This document shows positions 1-7,718 of a stretch of DNA of 40,012 bases, piece after piece (position 1 is the first letter of the stretch; every line of letters starts with the position of its first letter). Source of the stretch: Mycobacterium asiaticum (GTDB lineage: Bacteria > Actinomycetota > Actinomycetes > Mycobacteriales > Mycobacteriaceae). Under the pieces are notes generated by a model. The model was given only the letters and a program-made list of their open reading frames with translations. It was not told the origin of the DNA and did no database searches. The position numbers and the translations under genes are program-made. Location: positions 1 through 40,012 of the forward strand of contig NZ_LZKQ01000317.1 of NCBI RefSeq assembly GCF_001668675.1, written 5' to 3'.

Positions 1-49
1 ATCTACACAACGAGTAGCGTCGGCACCGTCAGATCTGCATAAGAGACCG
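1..49 (+). other. Illumina Nextera (Tn5) adapter remnant, not genomic
   Basis: Bases 1-8 equal the 3' end of the P5 primer. Bases 9-16 (aacgagta) differ by one base from the i5 index S507 as I remember it. Bases 17-30 match the Nextera read-1 primer except at 17 and 26. Bases 31-49 match the 19-base Tn5 mosaic end except at 35, 38 and 48. Over the 41 fixed adapter positions 36 agree, in the right order and with the right spacing. Every mismatch is a change to C or G. The adapter puts a stop codon (15-17) in frame with the first gene, whose Gly/Tyr/Pro-rich coding resumes at about base 50. This is library-construction sequence left at a contig end. Confidence 0.93.
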
Positions 50-1094
50 CGGTTACGGTCCCCCGCCGGGTCCCGGTTACGGAGCGACGCCGTTCGGTCC
101 GCCCCTCATCCCGGGGGCGGTCAAGCCCGGCATCATCCCGCTGCGACCGCTGACGCTCAGCGACATCTTCAACGGCGCCGTCGGCTACATCCGCGCCAAC
201 CCCAAGCCGACCTTGGGTCTGACCACCATGGTCGTGGTCGTCATGCAGGTCATTTCATTGCTCGCGACCATCGGACCACTCACCGCCATCAGCCGGCTGA
301 ACGCTGGTGACTCTCCGGCCGATACAGAGGCCAGCCTCGGGGCTTTGGGTGCCTGGACCGCGTCGCTGGCCGGCAGCGCACTGGTCGGTTGGCTGGGCGG
401 CATGCTGCTCAGCGGAATGCTCACCGTCGTGGTCGGACGCGCAGTGTTCGGATCGCCGATCACCATCAAAGAAGCGTGGACGAAGGTTCGCGGGCGGCTG
501 CTCGCGCTGTTCGGCCTGGCGCTGCTGGAAGCAATCGGGATGGCGGTGGTCGTCGGATTGGTCGTGGTGATCCTGGTCGGCGTCGCGGCTGCCGCCAACG
601 CCGCGGCCGCGGTCCTGCTGGGCCTGCCGCTATTGCTCCTGGTGCTGCTGTTGTTGGTCTATGCCTACACCGTGCTGTTGTTCGCACCGGTGCTCATCGT
701 GCTGGAGCGATTACCGGTCCTCGACGCGATCACCCGGTCTTTCGCCCTGATACGCAACAGCTTTTGGCGGGTGCTGGGCATCCGGTTACTGGCGGCGCTG
801 GTGGTCGGCATCGTCGGCGGCGCGATCTCGGCGCCCTTCAGTGTGGTCGGCGAGATTCTGCTGATGGGCTCCTCGAGCACCACCACACTGCTCGTCGGTA
901 CCACGCTGTCGTCCATCGGCGGTGCGGTCAGCCAGATCGTCACTGCGCCTTTCGTCGCCGGTGTGGTGGTGCTGCTCTACACCGACCGGAGAATCCGGGC
1001 CGAGGCGTTCGATCTGGTATTGCAGACCGGCGCGCAGGGTGGACCGGGAGCGGTCGAATCCACCGACAACCTATGGCTCACCAGGCCTTTCTGA
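50..1094 (+). CDS. Polytopic membrane protein, 5' end missing (Rv3689-like)
   Basis: The reading frame is open from base 51 and has lost its start to the adapter at the contig edge. What remains (about 347 residues) begins with a Pro/Gly/Tyr-rich cytoplasmic stretch (GYGPPPGPGYGATPFGPP). This is followed by a short conserved segment (RPLTLSDIFNGAVGYIRANP) and several long hydrophobic helices rich in Val, Leu and Ala. The C-terminus (YTDRRIRAEAFDLVLQ) is cytoplasmic in style. The architecture matches actinobacterial membrane proteins that head MoxR clusters, some annotated as carrying a glycerophosphodiesterase-type membrane domain. No catalytic motif is visible, so no enzymatic role is claimed. 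The next gene starts 18 bases downstream on the same strand, so it probably leads the operon that follows. Confidence 0.85.
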
Positions 1095-1112
1095 AAGATC
1101 GGTGAGCTGACA

Positions 1113-1763
1113 GTGCCCTTCATCGACATCGACCGTGACGCCGCGCATGAGGCGGCCCAGCGCGAACTGAACAAACCGATCTATCCCAAACCATCGGTAA
1201 CCGAAGCGATCTTCGACAAGATCAACGAGTTCCTGATGCGGCTGCTGACGAAGACTTCGCACATCTCCGGCGGCTGGTTCACCGTCACCGTAATGCTGAT
1301 CCTGGCGGTGATTGCCGTCGTCGTCGCAGTCCATGTCGCGCGCCGTACCATGCGCACCAACCGCGGCGGCGATTACGAACTGTTCGACGTCGGCCAACTG
1401 ACCGCGGCCCAACACCGGGCCACAGCGGAAAGCTTTGCCGCCGAGGGCAACTGGTCGGCCGCGATCCGGCACCGGCTCCGCGCGGTGGCGCGGGAGCTGG
1501 AAGAAACCGGCGTGCTCGCGCCCGTGCCGGGCCGGACCGCGAATGAGTTGGCCAACGACGCCGGACAGGCCCTTCCCCGTCTGGCCGGTGAATTAGCCCA
1601 GGCGGCAACGGCTTTCAACGACGTCACCTACGGAGAGCGGCCCGGCACCCAAGCCGCTTACCAGATGATCGCCGACCTCGATGACCACCTGCGCTCGCGC
1701 GCCACCGGCACCGCGCCGGTGGAACACGCCGCGGTGCCGAACTCCTGGGCGCAGGTCCGGTGA
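1113..1763 (+). CDS. DUF4129 membrane protein (Rv3690-like)
   Basis: A 216-residue protein starting at GTG 1113. It has an N-terminal soluble segment, one strong transmembrane helix at about residues 55-76, and a C-terminal cytoplasmic domain. The C-terminal domain has the alternating basic and acidic helices seen in DUF4129 (AAIRHRLRAVARELEETGVL, then GRTANELA and FNDVTYGERP). DUF4129 proteins occur in MoxR/DUF58 clusters and sometimes fused to transglutaminase domains; their biochemical role is not established. The stop overlaps the next GTG start by four bases (GTGA), which suggests translational coupling. Family assignment rests on the C-terminal motif and on context. Confidence 0.85.
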   Translation: MPFIDIDRDAAHEAAQRELNKPIYPKPSVTEAIFDKINEFLMRLLTKTSHISGGWFTVTVMLILAVIAVVVAVHVARRTMRTNRGGDYELFDVGQLTAAQHRATAESFAAEGNWSAAIRHRLRAVARELEETGVLAPVPGRTANELANDAGQALPRLAGELAQAATAFNDVTYGERPGTQAAYQMIADLDDHLRSRATGTAPVEHAAVPNSWAQVR

Positions 1764-2896
1764 CGTCCACCCGTCCGGCCACCGAACAGTTGCGCCAGCG
1801 GCGCCCCTGGCGTGGGGTGCTGCTCGCACTGGCCGCCCTCGCCGTCGTCGCCGCGATCACCACATATCTGACCGCGCCCCGGCCGGGCGGCACGATGGAC
1901 CCCGAGGCCACCAGCCCATCCGGAGCCCACGCGCTGGTGGCTCTGCTCCGCGACGGCGGCGTCGAGGTGGTGGTGGCCAACACCGTCGCCGACGTCGAGC
2001 GCGCCGCGCGTCCGGACACCTTGCTGCTGATTGCGCAAACCCAATACCTCACCGACAACACGCTGTTGGGGCGACTGGCCGACGTCCCCGGTGACCTGTT
2101 GCTGGTGGATCCCACCACCCGCGCCCGCACGGCGCTGACCCCGAAGCTACGGGTGGGCGCCGCCGACGAGTTCGGCAACGAGCCAAATTGCCCACTGCCG
2201 CAGGCTAACCGGGCCGGAGCGGTGAATTTCGGACCAACTGACGCCTACCGGGCCAAGGGCGATCTGGGCCTGGTCAGTTGTTACGGCGGCGCCCTGGTCA
2301 GCTATCGCGAGCAGGGCCGAACCGTCACCGTGGTCGGCAGCAGCCACTTCATGACCAACGACGGGCTCCTGGAAGAAGGCAATGCCGCGCTGGCAATGAA
2401 TCTCGCGGGTGCGCGGCCAAGGGTCATCTGGTACGCACCGCAGCGCGTCGAAGGGCACAGCACCCCGCACGGGTCCATCTTCGACTTGATCCCGGAGAAC
2501 GTGACGTGGATCGTCTGGCAGCTCTGGCTGGTGGTGATCCTGGTTGCGCTGTGGAAGGGCCGGCGCCTCGGCCCGCTGGTGGCCGAGGAACTACCGGTCG
2601 TGGTCCGTGCCTCCGAGACGGTCGAAGGCCGCGGCCGCCTCTACCGGTCCCGGCGCGCCCGCGATCGTGCCGCGGAGGCATTGCGGACGGCGACGCTGCA
2701 GCGGCTGCTGCCCCGCCTCGGCCTCGGCCCCAGTGCCGCACCACCGGCCGTCGTGATGACGGTCGCCGAGCGCTGCGGGGCCGACCCGGACCTCGTCCAA
2801 TACCACCTGTTTGGTCCACCGCCGGCGAATGACGGCGACCTACTCCAGCTAGCCCGTGCGCTGGACGACATCGAAAGGCAGGTCACCCACTCGTGA
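1760..2896 (+). CDS. DUF4350 membrane-anchored protein (Rv3691-like)
   Basis: A 378-residue protein with a GTG start overlapping the preceding stop. A signal-anchor helix (about 18-37) is followed by an extracytoplasmic domain that starts with the DUF4350 hallmark, a Ser/Pro-Ser-Gly-Ala motif and 'LVALLRDGGVEVVVA'. It runs through strands resembling a glutamine-amidotransferase-like (GATase1) fold to a GSSHFMTNDGL segment. A second helix at about 249-265 returns the chain to the cytoplasm, ending in a basic C-terminal domain (residues 266-378). DUF4350 members are thought to be non-enzymatic binding modules; no catalytic Cys-His pair is evident here. The stop overlaps the next gene by four bases, so it belongs to the same translationally coupled set. 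Confidence 0.82.
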   Translation: MTSTRPATEQLRQRRPWRGVLLALAALAVVAAITTYLTAPRPGGTMDPEATSPSGAHALVALLRDGGVEVVVANTVADVERAARPDTLLLIAQTQYLTDNTLLGRLADVPGDLLLVDPTTRARTALTPKLRVGAADEFGNEPNCPLPQANRAGAVNFGPTDAYRAKGDLGLVSCYGGALVSYREQGRTVTVVGSSHFMTNDGLLEEGNAALAMNLAGARPRVIWYAPQRVEGHSTPHGSIFDLIPENVTWIVWQLWLVVILVALWKGRRLGPLVAEELPVVVRASETVEGRGRLYRSRRARDRAAEALRTATLQRLLPRLGLGPSAAPPAVVMTVAERCGADPDLVQYHLFGPPPANDGDLLQLARALDDIERQVTHS

Positions 2897-3861
2897 CACA
2901 GTCCACCGCCCCGACCGCCGACACCGCCCGTGCGGCATTGCTGGAACTGCGCTCCGAGATCGCCAAAGCCGTTGTCGGACAAGAGGGTGTGATCAGCGGC
3001 CTGGTGATCGCACTACTGTGCCGTGGCCATGTGCTGCTGGAAGGTGTTCCCGGAGTTGCGAAGACGCTGATGGTGCGCGCCTTGGCCGCTGCTTTGCAGC
3101 TCGAGTTCAAGCGCGTGCAGTTCACCCCGGACCTGATGCCGGGTGATGTCACCGGCTCGCTGGTCTACGACACGCACACCGCGGAGTTCGCTTTCCGGCC
3201 TGGTCCGGTGTTCACCAATCTGCTGCTGGCCGACGAGATCAACCGGACGCCACCCAAGACACAAGCCGCACTGCTCGAGGCGATGGAGGAACGCCAGGTC
3301 AGCGTGGACGGAGAACCGAAACTCCTGCCGGACCCGTTCATCGTCGCCGCGACGCAGAACCCCATCGAGTACGAAGGCACCTACCAGCTGCCCGAAGCCC
3401 AACTCGACCGCTTTCTGCTCAAGCTGAATGTGACGCTGCCCCCGCGCGACGCCGAGATCGCGATCCTCGGCCGGCACGCGCACGGGTTCGATCCGCGGGA
3501 CCTCTCCGCGATCAAGCCGATCGCCGGACCGGCAGAGCTCGCGGCCGGACGCGAGGCCGTGCGTCAGGTGTTGATCGGTGATGAAGTCCTGGGATACATC
3601 GTCGACATCGTCGGCGCCACCCGTTCCTCTCCCGCTCTGCAGCTTGGTGTTTCGCCACGCGGCGCGACCGCGCTGCTGGGCACCGCCCGGTCGTGGGCCT
3701 GGTTGTCCGGACGCAACTACGTCACACCGGACGACGTCAAGGCCATGGCCCGTCCGACGCTGCGGCACCGCATCATGCTGCGTCCGGAGGCCGAGCTGGA
3801 GGGTGCCACGCCCGACGGCGTCCTGGACGGAATCCTGGCGTCGGTCCCGGTGCCCCGCTAG
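2893..3861 (+). CDS. moxR2: MoxR-family AAA+ ATPase
   Basis: A 322-residue AAA+ ATPase of the MoxR group. Walker A is GVPGVAKT (51-58), Walker B LLLADE (110-115), sensor 1 ATQNP (153-157), followed by the typical EAQLDRF segment (168-174). The C-terminal AAA lid carries the 'VSPRGATALL' sensor-2 region. MoxR ATPases act as chaperone-like motors with VWA or DUF58 partners, remodelling or inserting cofactors into client complexes; the client in mycobacteria is not known. The gene sits between DUF4350 and DUF58 genes with overlaps of four and one bases, so the proteins are probably made together. It corresponds to Rv3692 (moxR2) by order. Confidence 0.95.
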   Translation: MTQSTAPTADTARAALLELRSEIAKAVVGQEGVISGLVIALLCRGHVLLEGVPGVAKTLMVRALAAALQLEFKRVQFTPDLMPGDVTGSLVYDTHTAEFAFRPGPVFTNLLLADEINRTPPKTQAALLEAMEERQVSVDGEPKLLPDPFIVAATQNPIEYEGTYQLPEAQLDRFLLKLNVTLPPRDAEIAILGRHAHGFDPRDLSAIKPIAGPAELAAGREAVRQVLIGDEVLGYIVDIVGATRSSPALQLGVSPRGATALLGTARSWAWLSGRNYVTPDDVKAMARPTLRHRIMLRPEAELEGATPDGVLDGILASVPVPR

Positions 3862-5183
3862 TGATCCTCACCGGACGCACCGGGCTGCTGGCGCTGATAT
3901 GCGTCCTGCCGATCGCGGTAGCACCCTGGCCCGCAAGGGCTTTCGAGATACTGCTGTTGATGCTGGCCATCTTGGTGGTCGTCGACGTAGTGCTCGCCGC
4001 CAGCCCCCGTCGCCTTCGCTTCACCCGTTCGCCGGATACGTCGGCCCGGCTGGGCCAGCCGGTGACGGCGGGCCTGTTGATACAGAACGACGGACGGCGC
4101 CGGTTCCGCGGCCGGCTTCGCGATGCCTGGCCGCCCAGTGCGCGTGCCGAACCACGAACCCACCCGCTGGCTTTGGCAGCCGGTCAGCGCCAGCAGTTGG
4201 AGACCCAACTGCGACCGGTGCGACGGGGTGACCAGCGCGCTGCCGCGGTCACGGCTCGCTCGATCGGCCCGTTGGGTTTGGCGGGACGGCAGAGTTCACA
4301 ACCGGTACCTGGACAGGTCCGGGTTCTGCCACCGTTCTTATCCCGCAAGCACCTGCCGTCACGGTTGGCCAAATTGCGGGAGATCGACGGGCTGCTGCCC
4401 ACCCTGATCCGCGGACAGGGCACCGAATTCGACTCGCTGCGCGAATATGTCGTGGGCGACGACGTCCGGTCGATCGACTGGCGGGCGAGCGCGCGCCGCA
4501 CCGACGTGATGGTTCGCACGTGGCGGCCCGAGCGCGACCGGCGGGTGGTCATCGTGCTCGACACCGGACGCATGGCGGCGGGACGAGTCGGCGTCGATCC
4601 GACGGCGGCCGATCCCGCCGGCTGGCCCCGACTCGACTGGGCAATGGACGCGGCGTTGTTGTTGGCGGCGCTGGCCTCCCGCGCCGGTGACCATGTCGAC
4701 TTCCTGGCCCACGATCGGGTGAGCCGGGCCGCGGTGTTCGGGGCGTCGCGCACCGAGCTGCTCGCGCAACTGGTTGACGCGATGGCCCCACTGCAACCGG
4801 CACTCGTCGAATCCGATTGGCGCGCAATGGTCGCGGCGATTCTGCGGCGCACCCGCCGACGGTCGCTGGTGGTGCTGCTGACGGACCTCAACGCCACCGC
4901 GCTGGACGAGGGATTGCTGCCCATGCTCCCGCAGCTGTCCGCCAAGCACCACGTGCTGGTCGCCGCGGTCGCCGACCCGCGGGTAGACCAGTTGGCTGCC
5001 GGCCGATCGGACGCGGCGGCGGTGTACGACGCGGCCGCAGCCGAACGGGCGCGCAACGAGCGGCGGGCCATCGCCTCCCGGCTACGCCGCAGCGGGGTGG
5101 AGGTCGTCGACGCGCCCCCCACCGAGATCGCGCCCGGTCTCGCCGACCGCTACCTGGCGATGAAGGCCACCGGCCAGCTCTGA
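3861..5183 (+). CDS. DUF58 protein, MoxR partner (Rv3693-like)
   Basis: The start chosen is GTG 3861, which shares its first base with the MoxR stop, giving 440 residues. A longer in-frame extension to 3693 would lie inside moxR and is rejected. Two N-terminal hydrophobic helices (about residues 5-20 and 27-46) precede an extracytoplasmic or peripheral beta domain. The DUF58 signature follows (REYVVGDDVRSIDWRASAR), leading into a VWA-like domain (VVIVLDTGR, then LVVLLTDLNA). In the metal-dependent VWA fold the first motif would be DxSxS; here it reads DTGR, so a canonical MIDAS site seems degenerate. It is the expected partner of the adjacent MoxR ATPase. A compact hairpin follows the stop. 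Confidence 0.9.
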   Translation: MILTGRTGLLALICVLPIAVAPWPARAFEILLLMLAILVVVDVVLAASPRRLRFTRSPDTSARLGQPVTAGLLIQNDGRRRFRGRLRDAWPPSARAEPRTHPLALAAGQRQQLETQLRPVRRGDQRAAAVTARSIGPLGLAGRQSSQPVPGQVRVLPPFLSRKHLPSRLAKLREIDGLLPTLIRGQGTEFDSLREYVVGDDVRSIDWRASARRTDVMVRTWRPERDRRVVIVLDTGRMAAGRVGVDPTAADPAGWPRLDWAMDAALLLAALASRAGDHVDFLAHDRVSRAAVFGASRTELLAQLVDAMAPLQPALVESDWRAMVAAILRRTRRRSLVVLLTDLNATALDEGLLPMLPQLSAKHHVLVAAVADPRVDQLAAGRSDAAAVYDAAAAERARNERRAIASRLRRSGVEVVDAPPTEIAPGLADRYLAMKATGQL

Positions 5184-5198
5184 CGCACGATTCGTGCG
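5184..5198 (+). terminator. Short GC hairpin after the DUF58 gene
   Basis: Immediately after the stop codon, CGCACG and CGTGCG form a 6-bp perfect stem around the loop ATT. There is no T-run, as is usual for mycobacterial terminators. It lies between convergent genes (DUF58 on +, SpoIIM-like on -), where termination is expected. A second looser inverted repeat (CGACGC...GCGTCG) follows at about 5215-5245. Confidence 0.45.
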
Positions 5199-5261
5199 CC
5201 CACTGTGCGAACTGCGACGCCCCCACGGCGTGTCGCGTCGTGAGATTCACGCTCGCCAGGG

Positions 5262-6257
5262 CTAGCCGGTCGGCACGACGTCGGGCGCGTCCTCGATGTC
5301 CCCGGTCTCGCCCGCGGCGACGGCCTTGCGACCGAAGTACACGACGTAAGTCAGGAACGCCGCCTCGGCCAGCACACCGATACCGATGCGCGCGAACGTC
5401 GGCAGCGGCGACGGCGTCACCATCGCTTCGATCAGGCCGGCGACGAGCAGCACGCCCACCAGTCCCACGGCGACAGACACCACCGCGCGGCCCTCCTCGG
5501 CCAGCACCTGCCCCCGCGGCCGATCACCGGGCGAGATCACCGACCAGCCCAGCCGCATCCCGGTTGCAGCGGCGAGGAACACCGCCGTCAACTCCAGCAG
5601 GCCGTGCGGCAGCAGCAGGCCCAGCAGCAGACCACCCTTGCCCGCCTGGAACATCAGGCCCGCGATCACCCCGACGTTGGCTGCGTTCTGGAAGAGCACG
5701 AACGGAATCGGAAGTCCCAGTAGGACGGACATCGCAATGCACTTGGCCGCAACCCACGAGTTGTTCACCCACACCTGCAACGCGAACGCCGCCGCAGGGT
5801 GCTCGCTGTAATAGGACTCGACGTCATGGTTCACCAGTTCGTCGATGTCCGCCGGTGTCCCGATGACTGACTGCACCTCGGGGCTGCCGGCAACCCAGAA
5901 CGCCATAACCACGACGACGGCGAAAAACGTCAACGCTGTGGCCAGCCACCAACGCCAGGTTCGATACGCGACGACCGGGAACGACACCGTCCAGAACCGC
6001 ACGAAGGTACTGGTGAGCGGGGCATGGGCGCCGGTCACCGCGGAGCGGGCGCGGGCGACCAGGCTCGACAGCCGGCCGGTCACCTCGGAGTCCGACGACA
6101 CCGACCGCAGCATCGACAAGTGGGTGGACACGCGCTGGTAAAGCTCGACGAGTTCATCGATTTCGGCACCGGTGAGCGAACGGCGCCTCTTGATCAACTG
6201 GTCGAGCCGGTCCCAAGTGCTGCGGTGGGTCAGCAGGAACGCGTCGACGTCCACCAT
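5262..6257 (-). CDS. SpoIIM-like (stage II sporulation protein M family) membrane protein
   Basis: A 331-residue protein with a helical cytoplasmic N-terminus (residues 1-80) and about five or six membrane segments near 103-122, 172-190, 192-205, 208-238, 258-280 and 290-308. The LLLPHGLLELTAVFLA segment (around 214-229) is the conserved core of the SpoIIM/DUF95 family. In sporulating Firmicutes SpoIIM works in engulfment with peptidoglycan hydrolases. Non-sporulating actinobacteria keep a homologue beside MoxR/DUF58 and RDD genes, as here, with unknown function. It ends convergently with the DUF58 gene and starts 51 bases from the divergent RDD gene, so a shared control region is likely. It corresponds to Rv3694c by order. 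Confidence 0.9.
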   Translation of the reverse strand: MVDVDAFLLTHRSTWDRLDQLIKRRRSLTGAEIDELVELYQRVSTHLSMLRSVSSDSEVTGRLSSLVARARSAVTGAHAPLTSTFVRFWTVSFPVVAYRTWRWWLATALTFFAVVVVMAFWVAGSPEVQSVIGTPADIDELVNHDVESYYSEHPAAAFALQVWVNNSWVAAKCIAMSVLLGLPIPFVLFQNAANVGVIAGLMFQAGKGGLLLGLLLPHGLLELTAVFLAAATGMRLGWSVISPGDRPRGQVLAEEGRAVVSVAVGLVGVLLVAGLIEAMVTPSPLPTFARIGIGVLAEAAFLTYVVYFGRKAVAAGETGDIEDAPDVVPTG

Positions 6258-6308
6258 CGCAGCCTACCCAGCGGCAACCCGCCGGCAGTGGCTGTACCGT
6301 TCCGGAGT

Positions 6309-7211
6309 ATGTCCGAGGTGGTAACCGGGGACGCCGTCGTACTCGACGTCCAGATCGCCCAGCTGCCGGTGCGTGCGCTGAGCGCGATCATCGACCTCAC
6401 CGTGATTTTCGTCGGCTACTTCCTCGGACTGCTGTTGGGGGCGGCGACGCTGTCCCAGTTCGACTCGGCGTTGACGGTCGCGTTCGTCATCATCTTCACC
6501 GTGCTGGCCATAGTCGGCTATCCGATCGCCATCGAGACCGCGACCCGGGGCCGTTCGCTGGGCAAGATGGTGATGGGGCTGCGGGTGGTGAGCGACGACG
6601 GCGGCCCAGAACGCTTCCGCCAGGCGGTATTTCGCGCGCTCGCCTCGGTGGTGGAGATCTGGATGCTGCTCGGCAGTCCGGCCGTGATCTGCAGTGTGCT
6701 GTCGCCGAAGGCGAAGCGGGTGGGTGACATTTTCGCCGGCACCGTCGTGGTCAGCGAACGCGGGCCTCGATTGACGCCGCCGCCGATGATGCCGCCACCA
6801 CTGGCGGGGTGGGCGTCGTCGCTGCAACTATCCGGGCTGTCCGCCGGACAGGCTGAGGTCGCCCGCCAATTCCTCTCCCGGGCAATGCAACTCGACCCCG
6901 CGCTGCGGGACCAGATGGCTTACCGCATCGCCAACGATGTGCTGTCCCGCATCGCGCCCCCACCGCCGCCCGGGGTCCCGCCACAGCTGGTTCTGGCCGC
7001 GGTGCTGGCGGAGCGACACCGCCGCGAGCTTGCCCGGCTCCATGCCAGCATTCCCCCGCAGCCCGGACCACAGCCCCCGGGTTGGCAGCCGGGGCCCCCG
7101 CCAGCACCGGGGCCGGCACCCGCGCCTACCTCATGGCAGTCGCCGGCAGCAGAGCCGGAACCGGAGTCGCACCGGCCCCCAGAACCCGGCGGATTCGCAC
7201 CGCCGACTTGA
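6309..7211 (+). CDS. RDD-family membrane protein with Pro-rich tail (Rv3695-like)
   Basis: A 300-residue protein from ATG 6309; upstream in-frame codons run into the divergent gene and are rejected. The N-terminal half is an RDD domain. The first helix begins with PVRALSAIIDL (Arg and Asp of the RDD signature), a second helix is near residues 55-75, and a third carries the family motif TRGRSLGKMVMGLRVV followed by KRVGDIFAGTVVV. The C-terminal half is soluble, with a helical segment (residues 165-230) and then a Pro/Gly/Ala-rich tail. RDD proteins are proposed transporters or membrane adaptors. The bases TACCGT at 6295-6300 lie eight bases before the ATG, which could be a -10 element for a leaderless or near-leaderless transcript. 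Confidence 0.9.
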   Translation: MSEVVTGDAVVLDVQIAQLPVRALSAIIDLTVIFVGYFLGLLLGAATLSQFDSALTVAFVIIFTVLAIVGYPIAIETATRGRSLGKMVMGLRVVSDDGGPERFRQAVFRALASVVEIWMLLGSPAVICSVLSPKAKRVGDIFAGTVVVSERGPRLTPPPMMPPPLAGWASSLQLSGLSAGQAEVARQFLSRAMQLDPALRDQMAYRIANDVLSRIAPPPPPGVPPQLVLAAVLAERHRRELARLHASIPPQPGPQPPGWQPGPPPAPGPAPAPTSWQSPAAEPEPESHRPPEPGGFAPPT

Positions 7212-7592
7212 TCACTGTGCGACGCTGGCCGCCAGAATCGCGACGTCGCCGATCAACAGGGCCAAACCGGCCAGCGGCACCAGGAAACCGGTGCGCCGCT
7301 TTGCGGTGAAAACCGAGGTGACGATCACCAGGAGCGCCACCAGCGGCGGGCCGTAGAACAAGACGTCGAAATTGATCCCGCCGCCGAGCTTGGGGCACCG
7401 CTGTTGCGTACACGAGTCGGTGCTCATCACAGCTCCGAGCGCGAACAGCATCACGATGGCCGCCCCTGGAACGGTCAGCAGTGCCAGCACCCAGTTGACC
7501 CGGGCCCGCGCCTTGGCGCCGTCGTCGCCGCGCGCGTCGGGGCCGCTACCAGGACCGGAAGCCATGGTCAGGTCGCGGTTGTTGCCGTTCAT
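7212..7592 (-). CDS. Small three-helix membrane protein, unknown function
   Basis: A 126-residue protein with a hydrophilic N-terminus (residues 1-30), then hydrophobic segments at about 32-56, 75-95 and 100-124. The loop between the first two holds a Cys pair (STDSCTQQRCPKLGG) that could form an extracytoplasmic disulfide. I do not recognise a named family. A second ATG ten codons in (MASGPG) could be the true start. Its stop abuts the stop of the convergent RDD gene. The 126-base gap to the divergent PadR gene holds that regulator's promoter and palindrome, so this gene could also be under PadR control. Confidence 0.72.
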   Translation of the reverse strand: MNGNNRDLTMASGPGSGPDARGDDGAKARARVNWVLALLTVPGAAIVMLFALGAVMSTDSCTQQRCPKLGGGINFDVLFYGPPLVALLVIVTSVFTAKRRTGFLVPLAGLALLIGDVAILAASVAQ

Positions 7593-7650
7593 GCGACAGG
7601 TGCTACCCAGCGCCCAGGGGTTGCAAACGGATAGGCACCGGGCAGATTCG

Positions 7651-7679
7651 TTGCATCACGTTCGTTCACGATATATCGT
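7651..7679 (+). promoter_or_regulatory. Candidate sigma-A-type promoter of the PadR gene
   Basis: TTGCAT (7651-7656) and TATCGT (7674-7679) are separated by 17 bases, close to the sigma-A consensus. The -10 element lies inside the 16-bp palindrome described separately, so a protein bound there would block polymerase. A good ribosome-binding site (AGAGGAAA, about 7707-7714) precedes the ATG at 7719. Confidence 0.5.
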
Positions 7680-7681
7680 GA
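7666..7681. promoter_or_regulatory. 16-bp perfect palindrome, probable PadR operator
   Basis: The sequence tcacgatatatcgtga is a perfect palindrome 37 bases before the PadR start codon. A partial echo (TGATATGTAGCGATA) follows directly at 7680-7694. PadR regulators bind AT-rich dyads in their own promoters, and an AT-rich perfect dyad is conspicuous in this GC-rich DNA. Assignment as the autoregulatory operator is inference from position and symmetry. Confidence 0.65.
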
Positions 7682-7718
7682 TATGTAGCGATACACCCAC
7701 GAACTAGAGGAAACAGAC

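Noticed and set aside
1..49. Real Tn5-like or IS50 transposon end
   Set aside because: The mosaic end is preceded by primer and index sequence found only in sequencing libraries, and no transposase follows.
3693..3860. N-terminal extension of the DUF58 protein
   Set aside because: It lies inside the moxR coding region; GTG 3861 follows the overlap pattern of the operon.
4184..5122. A 312-codon minus-strand frame
   Set aside because: It is antisense to the DUF58 gene and Ser/Arg/Thr-rich, the usual shadow composition.
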